A program made the translations under genes and the position numbers. This document shows, in pieces, positions 29,559-39,084 of a stretch of DNA of 64,000 nt. Every line of letters begins with the position of its first letter. Positions within the stretch are counted from its first letter, which is position 1. The DNA comes from Rurimicrobium sp040387755 (GTDB taxonomy: Bacteria; Bacteroidota; Bacteroidia; Chitinophagales; Chitinophagaceae): contig JAZKDB010000003.1 of NCBI GenBank assembly GCA_040387755.1, positions 1 through 64,000 of the forward strand. The letters run 5' to 3'. Under the pieces are notes generated by a model. The model did not search any database and had not been told where the DNA came from. It saw only the letters and a program-made list of their open reading frames with translations.

Positions 29559-31487
29559 ATGATAAAGAAATCAACCCTAGCCTTAATCAGTCTGTTTTCG
29601 GCTCTAAGCATGGACACTGATGCTCAAACAAAAGCAAGTGCTACAGCAGCACAAAAGCAGGCAGCTTATGATGCATTGCGACAATTGACACCCGACCAGC
29701 GCAAAGCTAAATTCTTAAAAGAGCACAAGCGAAAACCCGAAATGCTGCCTTTGTCTGCGGTAAAGAAAAGTGTAGCAAGCACTTTGAAAACCACCGGTAC
29801 TACAGCAATTGTTCCGGCGGATGCACGGTTTTCTGGAGAATATGAAGAAGTGCAGGCAGTTTTTATCAGCTGGCCTTATACATGGGATGCAATACCTGTT
29901 ATTGACACAATGCTCAGCTCTCCTTCAACACCCTTGTATACTAAACTTGCTGATGGTATTCAAAAGTCGAATGCCAAAGTGCATATTAATGTATGGGATG
30001 CTGCTGATACCACTGCGGTAAAGGCTTGCATGGCTTTAAACGGAACACCTTTATTTAATTACCGGTTCTTTGTTTATGAAGGAGATGATATTTGGGTAAG
30101 GGATTTTGGCCCGGTAAATTACTATTATGATACTGATGACAAACTGGGATGGGTAGATTTTAAATATTACCCGGGTCGTGATTTGGATAATGTGTTGACA
30201 CAAAAATGGGGCACCGAATTAGGTATTCCTGTATCCTTGTCAAAAGTATATCAGGAAGGCGGAAACCTTTTGGCAGACGGCACTCAGAATCTCGCGACTT
30301 CTGATGCGGTTTATCTTCAAAACAGTTACTACAGTGGCTATACTTCTGGCCGAACGAATGATTCATTAATAAGCAATCTTGCACTGAAAAGACTAGATGT
30401 CTTGCCTGCATTGCCTCATGATGGAGGAACCGGGCATATCGACTTATATCTGGATATGGCTGACGAAAACACTTTTGTTTTTACAAAAATGCCCGCCGCA
30501 ATGGCCAGTGTGCCTGGTTTTACCGATTATGCAATTGCCGGAAAGAATATTGATACACTGAAGACAAGGAAGACATTTAATGGTTTTGGCTATTATTTTT
30601 ATAATATTCCTTTCCCCACAAGGGATGATGGTTCGTGGTATGTATCGGCTGCAGATTATGAAAATTATACCCGTACGTATTCAAATCATCTAATTGTAAA
30701 CAAAACAATTATTCAGCCCATATTTAGTGATGCTCTTAGTGGAAATGCCGCAGGTGATGCCGCAGCTATTGATTCTATAAAAAAATATTACCCGGGTTAC
30801 AATGTTATTCCAATCGACATGAGATATCTGGATGGCTCCGGCGGATCTATCCATTGTATCACTAAAGAGATGGCTGCTGACAATCCGTTAAGATTCATTC
30901 ATTCTCCTTATCGCGGCTTCGTTTTTTACCAATCAGCATATCCGCTTGATGCAATCATTACAAATAGAAGCGGTATTGCTTCAGCCACCGTTTATTGGAG
31001 GATAAAAGGTGCAGCAACATGGAAAACAATATCGATGACATCCGCTTCCGGAAATCATTGGTTGGCTAATCTCCCTTCTGCAGGGGTAGCTCCTTTTGAT
31101 ATCATTGAATATTATATTTCTGCTACAAGTAAAAATGGCAAGACAATGACCCGACCTATGACGGGTGCAGATGGTCCTTTACAGTTTTGGTTTGAAAATA
31201 CCAGCGGAATGACTGAGTATTTAAGCAAGGATGTTGAACTGGGTAATCTTTACCCAAATCCTGCAAGCGACAAGGTTAATTTAGAAGTTGTAGTGGGCAA
31301 TCCTAGGGATATTGCATTGAATATTTCTGATATGACAGGGAAAGTGGTCGCCAGTCAGGATTATGGTACTGTAAGTAGTACCCGCTATTTGAGCATACCT
31401 ACATCACAATTGGTGCCGGGCATTTACATGCTTAATGTATTTAGTGGAGCAGAAAAATTGGGTACAAGAAGATTAATTAAAAAATAA
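29559..31487 (+). CDS. Secreted agmatine/peptidylarginine-deiminase family protein with T9SS sorting domain
   Basis: This is a 642-residue protein with a signal peptide (cleaved near TDAQ), a PAD_porph-type catalytic domain at about 90-450, an Ig-like domain at about 455-550 and a type A sorting domain at 560-642 (LGNLYPNPASDKVNLEV ... LVPGIYMLNVFSG). Catalytic residues are visible: WVRDFGP with Asp182, GHIDLYLD with His293 and Asp295, and GGSIHCIT with Cys433. The Porphyromonas peptidylarginine deiminase has the same order (catalytic, Ig-like, CTD) and export route. Activity on free agmatine, free arginine or C-terminal peptidyl-arginine cannot be told apart here. The 27-bp gap to the upstream CtlX-like gene suggests one transcript. 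Confidence 0.85.
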   Translation: MIKKSTLALISLFSALSMDTDAQTKASATAAQKQAAYDALRQLTPDQRKAKFLKEHKRKPEMLPLSAVKKSVASTLKTTGTTAIVPADARFSGEYEEVQAVFISWPYTWDAIPVIDTMLSSPSTPLYTKLADGIQKSNAKVHINVWDAADTTAVKACMALNGTPLFNYRFFVYEGDDIWVRDFGPVNYYYDTDDKLGWVDFKYYPGRDLDNVLTQKWGTELGIPVSLSKVYQEGGNLLADGTQNLATSDAVYLQNSYYSGYTSGRTNDSLISNLALKRLDVLPALPHDGGTGHIDLYLDMADENTFVFTKMPAAMASVPGFTDYAIAGKNIDTLKTRKTFNGFGYYFYNIPFPTRDDGSWYVSAADYENYTRTYSNHLIVNKTIIQPIFSDALSGNAAGDAAAIDSIKKYYPGYNVIPIDMRYLDGSGGSIHCITKEMAADNPLRFIHSPYRGFVFYQSAYPLDAIITNRSGIASATVYWRIKGAATWKTISMTSASGNHWLANLPSAGVAPFDIIEYYISATSKNGKTMTRPMTGADGPLQFWFENTSGMTEYLSKDVELGNLYPNPASDKVNLEVVVGNPRDIALNISDMTGKVVASQDYGTVSSTRYLSIPTSQLVPGIYMLNVFSGAEKLGTRRLIKK

Positions 31488-31507
31488 ATCAACCAATAGT
31501 CAGAGAT

Positions 31508-31545
31508 GCCGCAGCATTCTTCAAGAATGCGGCGGTATTTTTATT
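31508..31545 (+). terminator. Intrinsic terminator after the deiminase gene
   Basis: CCGCAGCATTCTT pairs with AAGAATGCGGCGG-side bases around a tight loop, followed by TATTTTTATTT. It lies 20 bp after the stop. Confidence 0.8.
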
Positions 31546-31553
31546 TACTTTTG
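31546..31553 (+). promoter_or_regulatory. Putative -7 element for aroC
   Basis: TACTTTTG fits TAnnTTTG, 15 bp upstream of the aroC ATG and directly behind the preceding terminator. Confidence 0.5.
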
Positions 31554-31568
31554 AAGTGAAATATTTTT

Positions 31569-32537
31569 ATGAATACGTTTGGCAGAAAATTCAGGATTCA
31601 CATTTTTGGTGCATCGCATGGTGCGGTTGTTGGTATTACTATTGATGGATGTCCTTCAGGAATCTTAATAAGGCAGGAAGACTTTTCAGAAGACATCAAC
31701 CGACGGAAGGCGGGCGCTGCCGGGACCACACCAAGAATAGAAGAGGATATGCCTAAAATTGTCAGTGGTATATTCAATGGCCGCAGTACCGGAGCTCCGA
31801 TTACCATATTGTTTGATAACAATAATACACAGTCGCAGGACTATGAAGCAATTCGCCAAATACCCAGGCCAGGTCATGCAGATTTTGTTTTGGATAAAAA
31901 ATACAATGGTTTTAATGATTACCGTGGAGGGGGGCATTCATCTGGCAGGCTTACATTAGCCTTGGTGGCGGCAGGTTTAATTGCAAAAAAAATAATCAGT
32001 CCGGCCACAATTTATTCTTATTTATCAGAGGCAGGAGGAAATACTGACATTGAAGCGGCAATAGCTGGTGCCATAGAGCATCAGGATAGTATAGGAGGTA
32101 TTGTTCGTTGCGCAGTCAATGGGCTCCCTGTAGGTTTGGGTGAGCCATTCTTCGATTCTTTGGAATCGATCATCAGTCACCTCGTTTTCTCTATCCCTGC
32201 TGTAAAAGGGATTTCTTTTGGTGCAGGATTTGCTGCAACAAAAATGACAGGCAGCGAGCATAATGATGCTTTTATTGACGAAAAGGGTACGACAAAAACT
32301 AATTTTTCGGGTGGCATAAATGGGGGTATTTCTAATGGAAATGAACTGTACTTTGATGTAGCAGTAAAGCCTACCAGCAGCACTCCCCGTGAGCAAATAA
32401 CTTGGAACAATAACACAGAATCTGTTGAGCCTTTTACAATAAAAGGGCGACACGATTTATGTGTCGCCCTGAGAGTGCCTGTAGTTGTAGAAGCTGTTAC
32501 AGCTATTGCTTTAGCTGATATGAAATTATTGTACTGA
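31569..32537 (+). CDS. aroC: Chorismate synthase
   Basis: This is a 322-residue enzyme of the shikimate pathway, which forms chorismate from EPSP using reduced FMN. FGRKFRIHIFGASHG, INRRKAGAAGTTPRIEED, the YRGGGHSSGRLT loop, GGINGGISNGNELYFDVAVKPTSS and GRHDLCVALRVPVVVEAVTA are the family's signatures in order. It is about 30 residues shorter than typical AroC (350-360) but has both catalytic histidines (GASHG and GRHD). The 3' end overlaps the convergent subtilase gene by 12 bp, and no terminator separates them. Confidence 0.93.
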   Translation: MNTFGRKFRIHIFGASHGAVVGITIDGCPSGILIRQEDFSEDINRRKAGAAGTTPRIEEDMPKIVSGIFNGRSTGAPITILFDNNNTQSQDYEAIRQIPRPGHADFVLDKKYNGFNDYRGGGHSSGRLTLALVAAGLIAKKIISPATIYSYLSEAGGNTDIEAAIAGAIEHQDSIGGIVRCAVNGLPVGLGEPFFDSLESIISHLVFSIPAVKGISFGAGFAATKMTGSEHNDAFIDEKGTTKTNFSGGINGGISNGNELYFDVAVKPTSSTPREQITWNNNTESVEPFTIKGRHDLCVALRVPVVVEAVTAIALADMKLLY

Positions 32538-34784
32538 TGTTTTGATACTGATACTTCCTTCATTTCCTGAAATGGTAACAACATAGATTCCTTTTGAAGC
32601 TTCGCTTAATTCTATAGGTAAAATATTTTGACCGGGTTTTACATCCCATGCTTTATTAAGGACTGATTTTCCGCTTACATCAGTTACAGAAACGATTACA
32701 TGCTTCGATTTCTTGGCGGCAAAATCCAGACTGAAACTGCCTTGATTTGGATTGGGAAATAACACACAGTCGAGTGTTTGACGGCCTTCATAAGTTGTTA
32801 CGCTTAAGTCTTTTATTAACTTTCTAACGGCACCGTAAGCATTGATTTTGCCCTTTCCCCAAATGTTTGACCCTTCGGGAGGAATAACCCCGGTATAGAA
32901 ATCCTGAATTGCAGTTTCCGCAAGTATACTTCTTACCTTAGCCGGACTAAGATTTGGGTCTATTTGCAATAACAAGGATATGATTCCGGCGGCAATCGGA
33001 GAGGCTGCAGACGTTCCGGAAAATTCGGCATAATAATAGTCTTTACCGCTTTTTGTATACTTGGCTACAGTATTGGCATTCAATGATCCAGTATCAGAAT
33101 ATTCTGTATCCCAGGAGTTTGCGGCTGTTGCAATGGTTAAACCTGGAGAGCTGATATCCGGTCTTATTCTTCCATCTATGTACGGGCCCAAGCTTGTAAA
33201 ATTGGAGAATTTGCCCACTGTTCCGATATATGAACGTGGTATACCATTCACATCCGTATAGTTTAGCTTAGAGTTATATGCGCCTACCAGTATTGTCGAT
33301 TTGCCTGCTCCCATATCACTAATTGTTGTTTCGGTATTGCCATCTAAGGCCCATGGGAACCCGAGGTTGTCAAAATAACAGGCATATTTGTATTGGTAAC
33401 CATAATAATAATATTCATTCCACATATTGATTTTTCCGCTCGTTCCGTTTATACTTATTCCTACACTGTCAGTTGCTTTATTATACACATTTATGGTAAC
33501 ACGGGGCTTCATATTATACTCTGCAGAAGAAGTAATCGTTTGAATATAGCAAGTGTCCAGTCCATTGGCACTGATTAGCGTATCAAGTTGTGTAGTATTG
33601 TCAATACAAATTCTCCCGGTAGAAGCACCTGGTATGCCTTTGCTATATAATGTGGTGTTCACACAAAAAATTTTGGCCGTGTCTCCCCAAATATCTATCC
33701 AGGTGCGTTTCATCGGTGTAGGGGTAAAATACAAAAAGGTATTTACGGTTGTATCAGTGGCTGTAAAAGTCTTGCTGATGTGGATATTTGAGCCTCCATC
33801 ATTACCCGCACTCATAACAATGATTTTACCCTGTCCGGATAAAGTATCAAATGCCTGATTAACTAATGAACTGCCATCATGAGGTCCGGAATGTGAGCCC
33901 CAGCTAATATTTACTACAATAGGTTTTCCGACGGATTTGGCATATTTCATGAGATAGCTTACACCGTCAATAAAGTCTGAAAATCCACCTGTGAGCCATT
34001 GTCCACCAATGGAATCTCTGCGGACACCTACAAAAACCATTTCGCTTTCGTAAGCTATACCTCTGAATTTTGCAGCAGTTGGACTTCCGAATCCCGATCC
34101 TGCAGCCAATCCTGCTACTCCACTTCCGTGTGTCTGTAAGGCATTATCTGTGCCTTTTGCTTTCAGTGCTATCGTATCTGTAATTTCATGACCATAGCTA
34201 TATCCGGCAGGGGGAGTGCCGTTTGTGCCCATTTCCCAGGCCTTGATAATTCTATATTTATTTCCCAAAGTATCGAAAAAAGTAGGATGATTATAATCAA
34301 AGCCAAAATCGATTACTCCTACGATTACTCCTTTGCCACTGTAGCCTATAGGTAATCCATATCCACCATGTGCTGAGTCTACCCTTGTTGTTTTTCGGGC
34401 AACGTCTAAATTGGGTATTACAGGTTCATCTATCTGAATGTATTGAATGCCCTTTGTTTCGATAAAAGTATTTACGTTTTCGACAGGCACCTGGACTGTC
34501 CAGATACTGCCAGCTTTAGTGCCGACTGTCGCATTGATTTTTGTTAAGGAAGATTGTACCATCTCTGCCGTGCCACTATTGATTTTGATAATGGCACTGA
34601 TACAAATTTTGCCGTCAACTCTGTTTTTATAAACATAACCAAAAGGTAATTTGTTATTGCCTTCAAGTTTGCCAGCGTCAATTAAATACGCCTTAGTGAC
34701 AGGCGATAATTTTGGCAAAGCAGATTGGGCCATGGATTGAACCGTTAGCCCACAAGCAATTAAAAAGAGGTATATTTTTTTCAT
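32526..34784 (-). CDS. Subtilisin-like (S8) serine protease with T9SS sorting domain
   Basis: This is a 752-residue protein from ATG 34784, the start of a good signal peptide (MKKIYLFLIACGLTVQSMAQ). The catalytic triad is complete: Asp159 in VIDFGFDYNHP, His219 in THGSGVAG and Ser592 in SGTSAASPIAAG. An insertion of about 200 residues with beta character sits between His and Ser (residues 335-500), as in surface subtilases of this phylum. The last 80 residues are a type A sorting domain (LDCVLFPNPNQGSFSLDF ... ASKGIYVVTISG). It would act outside the cell. It is convergent with aroC (12-bp overlap) and divergent from purF. Confidence 0.9.
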   Translation of the reverse strand: MKKIYLFLIACGLTVQSMAQSALPKLSPVTKAYLIDAGKLEGNNKLPFGYVYKNRVDGKICISAIIKINSGTAEMVQSSLTKINATVGTKAGSIWTVQVPVENVNTFIETKGIQYIQIDEPVIPNLDVARKTTRVDSAHGGYGLPIGYSGKGVIVGVIDFGFDYNHPTFFDTLGNKYRIIKAWEMGTNGTPPAGYSYGHEITDTIALKAKGTDNALQTHGSGVAGLAAGSGFGSPTAAKFRGIAYESEMVFVGVRRDSIGGQWLTGGFSDFIDGVSYLMKYAKSVGKPIVVNISWGSHSGPHDGSSLVNQAFDTLSGQGKIIVMSAGNDGGSNIHISKTFTATDTTVNTFLYFTPTPMKRTWIDIWGDTAKIFCVNTTLYSKGIPGASTGRICIDNTTQLDTLISANGLDTCYIQTITSSAEYNMKPRVTINVYNKATDSVGISINGTSGKINMWNEYYYYGYQYKYACYFDNLGFPWALDGNTETTISDMGAGKSTILVGAYNSKLNYTDVNGIPRSYIGTVGKFSNFTSLGPYIDGRIRPDISSPGLTIATAANSWDTEYSDTGSLNANTVAKYTKSGKDYYYAEFSGTSAASPIAAGIISLLLQIDPNLSPAKVRSILAETAIQDFYTGVIPPEGSNIWGKGKINAYGAVRKLIKDLSVTTYEGRQTLDCVLFPNPNQGSFSLDFAAKKSKHVIVSVTDVSGKSVLNKAWDVKPGQNILPIELSEASKGIYVVTISGNEGSISIKTSVQ

Positions 34785-34843
34785 AATTGAGGCAAAAAAA
34801 ATTGGAAAATATAAATATGCAATGAGTAAAGATAAAGAAAAGC

Positions 34844-34880
34844 ATCCGTGTTTTGAGCGTAAAAGGTTCAAAACACGGAT
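34844..34880. promoter_or_regulatory. Perfect 13-bp inverted repeat between subtilase and purF genes
   Basis: ATCCGTGTTTTGA (34844-34856) and TCAAAACACGGAT (34868-34880) are separated by 11 bp. There is no adjacent T-run on the plus strand. It lies 60 bp upstream of the subtilase ATG and 112 bp upstream of purF, so an operator or RNA structure is possible. Confidence 0.5.
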
Positions 34881-34976
34881 AGCCAGAAGCCAGATAGTTT
34901 ACTTTACTAAACCTGTATAGATATGCTTACAACGTTTCCTTAGCAAATAGATGTGAGATATTAGCAAAAAGCAACC

Positions 34977-34984
34977 TAATTTTG
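34977..34984 (+). promoter_or_regulatory. Putative -7 element for the PurF-type gene
   Basis: TAATTTTG fits TAnnTTTG exactly and ends 7 bp before the ATG. The transcript would have an extremely short leader or none. Confidence 0.5.
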
Positions 34985-34991
34985 CCGCCTA

Positions 34992-36836
34992 ATGTCGGAC
35001 GCAATTAAACACGAATGCGGATTAGCTTATATCCGTTTACTGAAGCCGCTCACTTATTATCGTCGCAAGTACGGCAGCACCTTCTACGCCCTCAACAAAC
35101 TATACCTGTTGATGGAAAAGCAACACAACCGAGGCCAGGATGGCGCAGGAATCGCAACCGTAAAGCTGGATACCGAACCAGGTTACAAGTTTATGCACCG
35201 TATGCGCCTTAATGGTTCCGGGGCTATCGCGCGACTTTTTCAGGATATTCATAGTCAGGTAGCAGAGTTGGAGACCTCGCACCCCGAGATTAGCAACCAC
35301 CCAGGTTTGCTCAAAGGTTATTTGCCTTTTATGGGTGAAGTGCTTTTGGGTCATTTGCGTTATGGTACACAAGGTAAAAATGATGTCAATTTTTGCCATC
35401 CTTTTATCAAGTCTGATATTAATCCTACCCGAAATCTGATGATGGCGGGGAATTTCAATCTGGTCAATACAGAGGAAATTCTTGATACAGTAAAGCCAAA
35501 TATTACCACACCTTTAGGCAGTGATTTAGGGGCAATGATTGAAACGATTCATCATTTCCTGTGTCAGGAAGATGCAAAGGACCCTGCCAAGTTGGATGTA
35601 GAAAGTGCCTTGAAACAAGCCACCGCTTTATTTGATGGAGGATATGTTTGCAGCGGATTAATAGGCAACGGAGATAGCTTTGTAATGCGCGACCCCAACG
35701 GTATCCGCCCTGCGTTCTTTTTTCAGAATGATGAAATCGTAGTTGTCGCTTCTGAGCGCCCTGCAATTATGACCACCTTTAATGTTCCTATTGAAGAAGT
35801 ACAGGAGTTGAAGCCAGGGCATGCTATTATTGTAGATGCTGATGGTGCATTTAAACACACCGAAATATTGGCTCCACGTGAGTTGAAGGCATGCAGTTTT
35901 GAGCGTATTTATTTCAGTCGCGGCAGTGATGCAGACATTTACAGAGAGCGCATGCAATTAGGCCGAAATCTTGCAGGCACTGTGCTTAAAGTATTGAACA
36001 ACGACTTAAAGAATACAATCGTTTCCTTTATTCCCAATACAGCCGAAACAGCCTTCTATGGCCTTATCAAAGGACTTGAAGATTATCTCAAAGAAATTAA
36101 AATCAATAAAATAAAGGCCAAGCGTGATACCATGACCGATGAGGAAATGGCAGAACTGATTAGCCGCAGGGTACGTATCGAAAAACTGGCGATTAAAGAT
36201 GTGAAAATGCGCACTTTTATTACGGAAGATGCTTCGCGTGATGAAATGGTTCAACATGTTTATGACATTACCTACGGTACAGTGCAAAAAGATGTGGATA
36301 CCCTTGTGGTGATTGACGACTCTATTGTTCGGGGTACTACATTACGCCAAAGTATCCTCAAAATGCTGGATCGTCTGGGTCCGAAAAAAATCATTATTGT
36401 TTCTTCCGCCCCACAAATCCGCTATCCGGATTGTTATGGCATTGATATGAGCAAGATGGGCGATTTTATTGCATTTCAGGCTGCAGTAGCCTTGTTAAAT
36501 GAATCGGGCCGCGGACATATTCTTACAGATACTTACAAAGCCTGCAAGCAGGCAGAGCAGCATGGTACTTTACAAAACGAAAATTTTGTCAAAGCGGTTT
36601 ACGAACCATTTACGAATAAAGAAATCAGTCAGAAAATTGCGGCGATGCTTAAAGACGATGATGTAAACGCCGAAGTAGATATTATTTATCAGTCTTTGAA
36701 AGGATTAACGGATGCCTGCCCCAATCATACCGGCGATTGGTATTTTACCGGTAATTATCCTACACCTGGTGGAAATCGTGTTTCCAACAAGGCATTTATC
36801 AATTATATCGAGCAAAAAGTGGGAAGAGGATATTAA
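34992..36836 (+). CDS. purF: Amidophosphoribosyltransferase (PurF-type, long form)
   Basis: This is a 614-residue enzyme. The N-terminal Ntn glutaminase domain has its nucleophile at Cys9 (KHECGLAYI), so an eight-residue leader must be removed, as the longer propeptide is in Bacillus PurF. Further family blocks are HNRGQDGAGIA, GHLRYGTQG, MAGNFNLVN and GGYVCSGLIGNG. The phosphoribosyltransferase domain carries the PRPP loop VVIDDSIVRGTTLRQS. It is longer than E. coli PurF (505) by an insertion near residues 350-420 (KGLEDYLKEIKINKIKAKRD). That insertion is typical of a second, long PurF-like protein in Bacteroidota, so this may be the paralogue rather than the only PurF. It would catalyse the first step of purine synthesis. 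Confidence 0.85.
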   Translation: MSDAIKHECGLAYIRLLKPLTYYRRKYGSTFYALNKLYLLMEKQHNRGQDGAGIATVKLDTEPGYKFMHRMRLNGSGAIARLFQDIHSQVAELETSHPEISNHPGLLKGYLPFMGEVLLGHLRYGTQGKNDVNFCHPFIKSDINPTRNLMMAGNFNLVNTEEILDTVKPNITTPLGSDLGAMIETIHHFLCQEDAKDPAKLDVESALKQATALFDGGYVCSGLIGNGDSFVMRDPNGIRPAFFFQNDEIVVVASERPAIMTTFNVPIEEVQELKPGHAIIVDADGAFKHTEILAPRELKACSFERIYFSRGSDADIYRERMQLGRNLAGTVLKVLNNDLKNTIVSFIPNTAETAFYGLIKGLEDYLKEIKINKIKAKRDTMTDEEMAELISRRVRIEKLAIKDVKMRTFITEDASRDEMVQHVYDITYGTVQKDVDTLVVIDDSIVRGTTLRQSILKMLDRLGPKKIIIVSSAPQIRYPDCYGIDMSKMGDFIAFQAAVALLNESGRGHILTDTYKACKQAEQHGTLQNENFVKAVYEPFTNKEISQKIAAMLKDDDVNAEVDIIYQSLKGLTDACPNHTGDWYFTGNYPTPGGNRVSNKAFINYIEQKVGRGY

Positions 36837-36856
36837 TCTCATTTTATAAAATTAGT

Positions 36857-36882
36857 AAGGCGGCCTGAGGGCCGCCTTTTTT
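36857..36882 (+). terminator. Intrinsic terminator after the PurF-type gene
   Basis: AAGGCGGCC / GGCCGCCTT with a TGAG loop, followed by TTTT. It lies 20 bp after the stop. Confidence 0.9.
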
Positions 36883-36961
36883 ACCCCTATAACTCCCCCG
36901 ATTCCTCTACCTATTATTTAGTTTATCGCACTATTTTTACCGAATAAATTTATTTACACTT

Positions 36962-39010
36962 ATGCAGTTATTGCGTTTCAAAAATCTACTGCCCATAGTC
37001 TTACTGGCTACAACATTCTCCTGTGGAGAATCGGGCAAAAAAGAAAACCAAAGTAAGGCCGACATTTTGGCGGCTAACATAGACACCAGTATCCACCCTG
37101 AAGATGATTTCTTCGAATTTGCCTGTGGTAAATGGATTAAGGGAAACAAAATACCTGATGCTGAAAGCAGCTGGGGCATAGCCAATCTGGTCAATGAAGA
37201 ATTGTATGAGCGTAAACTGACCATTAACAAGGATGCAGTAGCGGCGAAAGACAAGAATAAGACACAGCAACAGCTATCTGACTTCTGGACAACAGCTATG
37301 GATACAGTGAAAATAGAACAGGAAGGCATCAAGCCTTTGGCAGAGATATTGGCAAAAATTGATGCAGCAAAAACTCCTGCCGAGGTCATGAATGTTGCAG
37401 CCTATCTTCATACTTTTGGTGTGGGCGTTTTCTTTAGCGAGGGCGTAGGGCAAGATGAAAAAAACAGCGAAGTAATGAGTTATCAGCTGTATCAGGGAGG
37501 AATTGGATTGCCTAACAGAGATTATTATTTTAATACCGATGCAAGAACGGTAAAAATACGCGAAGCTTATCCTGCTTTTGTTCAATCTATCTTTAAACTT
37601 AAAGGAGATGATGATGCTACTGCTGCCAGGAAAGCTGCTGTCGTTATTGCTATAGAAGCCACGCTGGCAAAGGCTTCGCGCAAAATCGAAGACCTCCGTG
37701 ACCCTTACAAAAACTACAACAAAATGGATATGGCGATGTTGAAAAACACAGCACCCAATATCGATTGGCAAACTGTTTTTACCGGCATTGGTCTGCCCAA
37801 AATTGATACAGTAATTGTTGGCCAACCGGAGTTTTATAAAGCGTTGAATACATTAATCAATAAAGAACCGGTGCAAAACCTGAAAGATTATATGACCTAT
37901 CATTTGATTAATGATTTTGCCCCCTATTTGAGTCAGAATTTTGTCCAGGCCAAATTCGATTTTTACAACAAAACTATTCGTGGTGCGAAGGAAATGCGCC
38001 CGCGCTGGAAACGTGTATTGGATGCAGAGGAGGGTGCGATTGGCGAGATTCTTGGTCAGCTTTTTGTAAAGGAGTATTTCAATGAGAAAGCCAAAAAACG
38101 TTATGAAGACATGACAGAAGCTGTACGAGCTGCATATAAAGGGCGTATTGAAAAACTGACATGGATGAGTGACAGTACTAAGAAAAAGGCCTTGGTTAAA
38201 TTGGCTGGCATTACCAAAAAAGTGGGCTACCCAGACAAATGGAAGGATTTTTCAAGTTTAAAAATAGACAGAAGTTCTTTTGCTGCTAATATGATAAAAG
38301 CCAATTCATGGTGGAATACTTACTCAATCAATAAGTTAGGAAAGCCTGTTGACCGCACGGAGTGGAGTATGACGCCACAGACTTATAATGCGTATTACAA
38401 TCCATCTAATAATGAAATTGTGCTGCCCGCTGGTATTTTTACCGTTCCCGGTTTTCGTGATGAGGAATTGGATGATGCCTTAGTGTACGGTTATGGTGGG
38501 GCCTCTACCATTGGTCACGAAATCACTCATGGATTTGACGATCAGGGTCGCCAGTTTGATGAAAAAGGGAATCTGAAAAACTGGTGGAGTAAGGAAGATG
38601 AGGCACAGTTTAATAAGCGTGCAGCAGTATTGGCAAAACAGTTTAGTAATATGGTGGTTATAGATACTATGCGTATTAATGGGAATGCTACTCTGGGTGA
38701 AAATCTTGCTGATTTGGGAGGGTTGTTGATTGGCTTAGATGCCTTTAAACAAACCAATGCTTACAAAGACAATAAGGTAATAGCAGGATACACACCGCTT
38801 CAACGCTATTTTTTGGGTTATGCTTTAGGATGGTTGTATCAGACACGTCAGGAACAGTTAGCGTCTCAATTATTGACAGATGTACATTCTCCCGCAAAGT
38901 ATCGTGTAAATGGCCCATTCCCCAATATTCCTGAGTTTTACACAGCATTTGGTGTTAAGTCTGGTAGTAAGATGTACTTACCAGATACAGCCCGGGTGGT
39001 ATTGTGGTAA
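36962..39010 (+). CDS. M13 (neprilysin/PepO) family zinc metallopeptidase, lipoprotein
   Basis: This is a 682-residue protein with a lipoprotein signal ending TTFSC (Cys21). The M13 N-terminal domain begins with IHPEDDFFEFACGKWIKGNKIP. The zinc site is GHEITHGFDDQG (His519, Glu520, His523), and the third ligand is the Glu of GENLADLGGL about 60 residues later. NAYYNPSNNEIVLPAGI and the C-terminal PAKYRVNGPFPNIPEFYTAF (substrate-binding Arg region) are also conserved. It degrades peptides, probably at the periplasmic face or cell surface. It is a single-gene unit with strong terminators on both sides. Confidence 0.93.
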   Translation: MQLLRFKNLLPIVLLATTFSCGESGKKENQSKADILAANIDTSIHPEDDFFEFACGKWIKGNKIPDAESSWGIANLVNEELYERKLTINKDAVAAKDKNKTQQQLSDFWTTAMDTVKIEQEGIKPLAEILAKIDAAKTPAEVMNVAAYLHTFGVGVFFSEGVGQDEKNSEVMSYQLYQGGIGLPNRDYYFNTDARTVKIREAYPAFVQSIFKLKGDDDATAARKAAVVIAIEATLAKASRKIEDLRDPYKNYNKMDMAMLKNTAPNIDWQTVFTGIGLPKIDTVIVGQPEFYKALNTLINKEPVQNLKDYMTYHLINDFAPYLSQNFVQAKFDFYNKTIRGAKEMRPRWKRVLDAEEGAIGEILGQLFVKEYFNEKAKKRYEDMTEAVRAAYKGRIEKLTWMSDSTKKKALVKLAGITKKVGYPDKWKDFSSLKIDRSSFAANMIKANSWWNTYSINKLGKPVDRTEWSMTPQTYNAYYNPSNNEIVLPAGIFTVPGFRDEELDDALVYGYGGASTIGHEITHGFDDQGRQFDEKGNLKNWWSKEDEAQFNKRAAVLAKQFSNMVVIDTMRINGNATLGENLADLGGLLIGLDAFKQTNAYKDNKVIAGYTPLQRYFLGYALGWLYQTRQEQLASQLLTDVHSPAKYRVNGPFPNIPEFYTAFGVKSGSKMYLPDTARVVLW

Positions 39011-39034
39011 GGCATTCAGTTCTTATTATAATCT

Positions 39035-39076
39035 ATCAAAGCCAGATAAATAATTTATCTGGCTTTGATGTTTTTA
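39035..39076 (+). terminator. Bidirectional terminator between the M13 peptidase and histidine kinase genes
   Basis: Perfect 16-bp stem ATCAAAGCCAGATAAA / TTTATCTGGCTTTGAT with a 3-nt loop, followed by GTTTTT. It serves both convergent genes. Confidence 0.85.
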
Positions 39077-39084
39077 CAATATAA

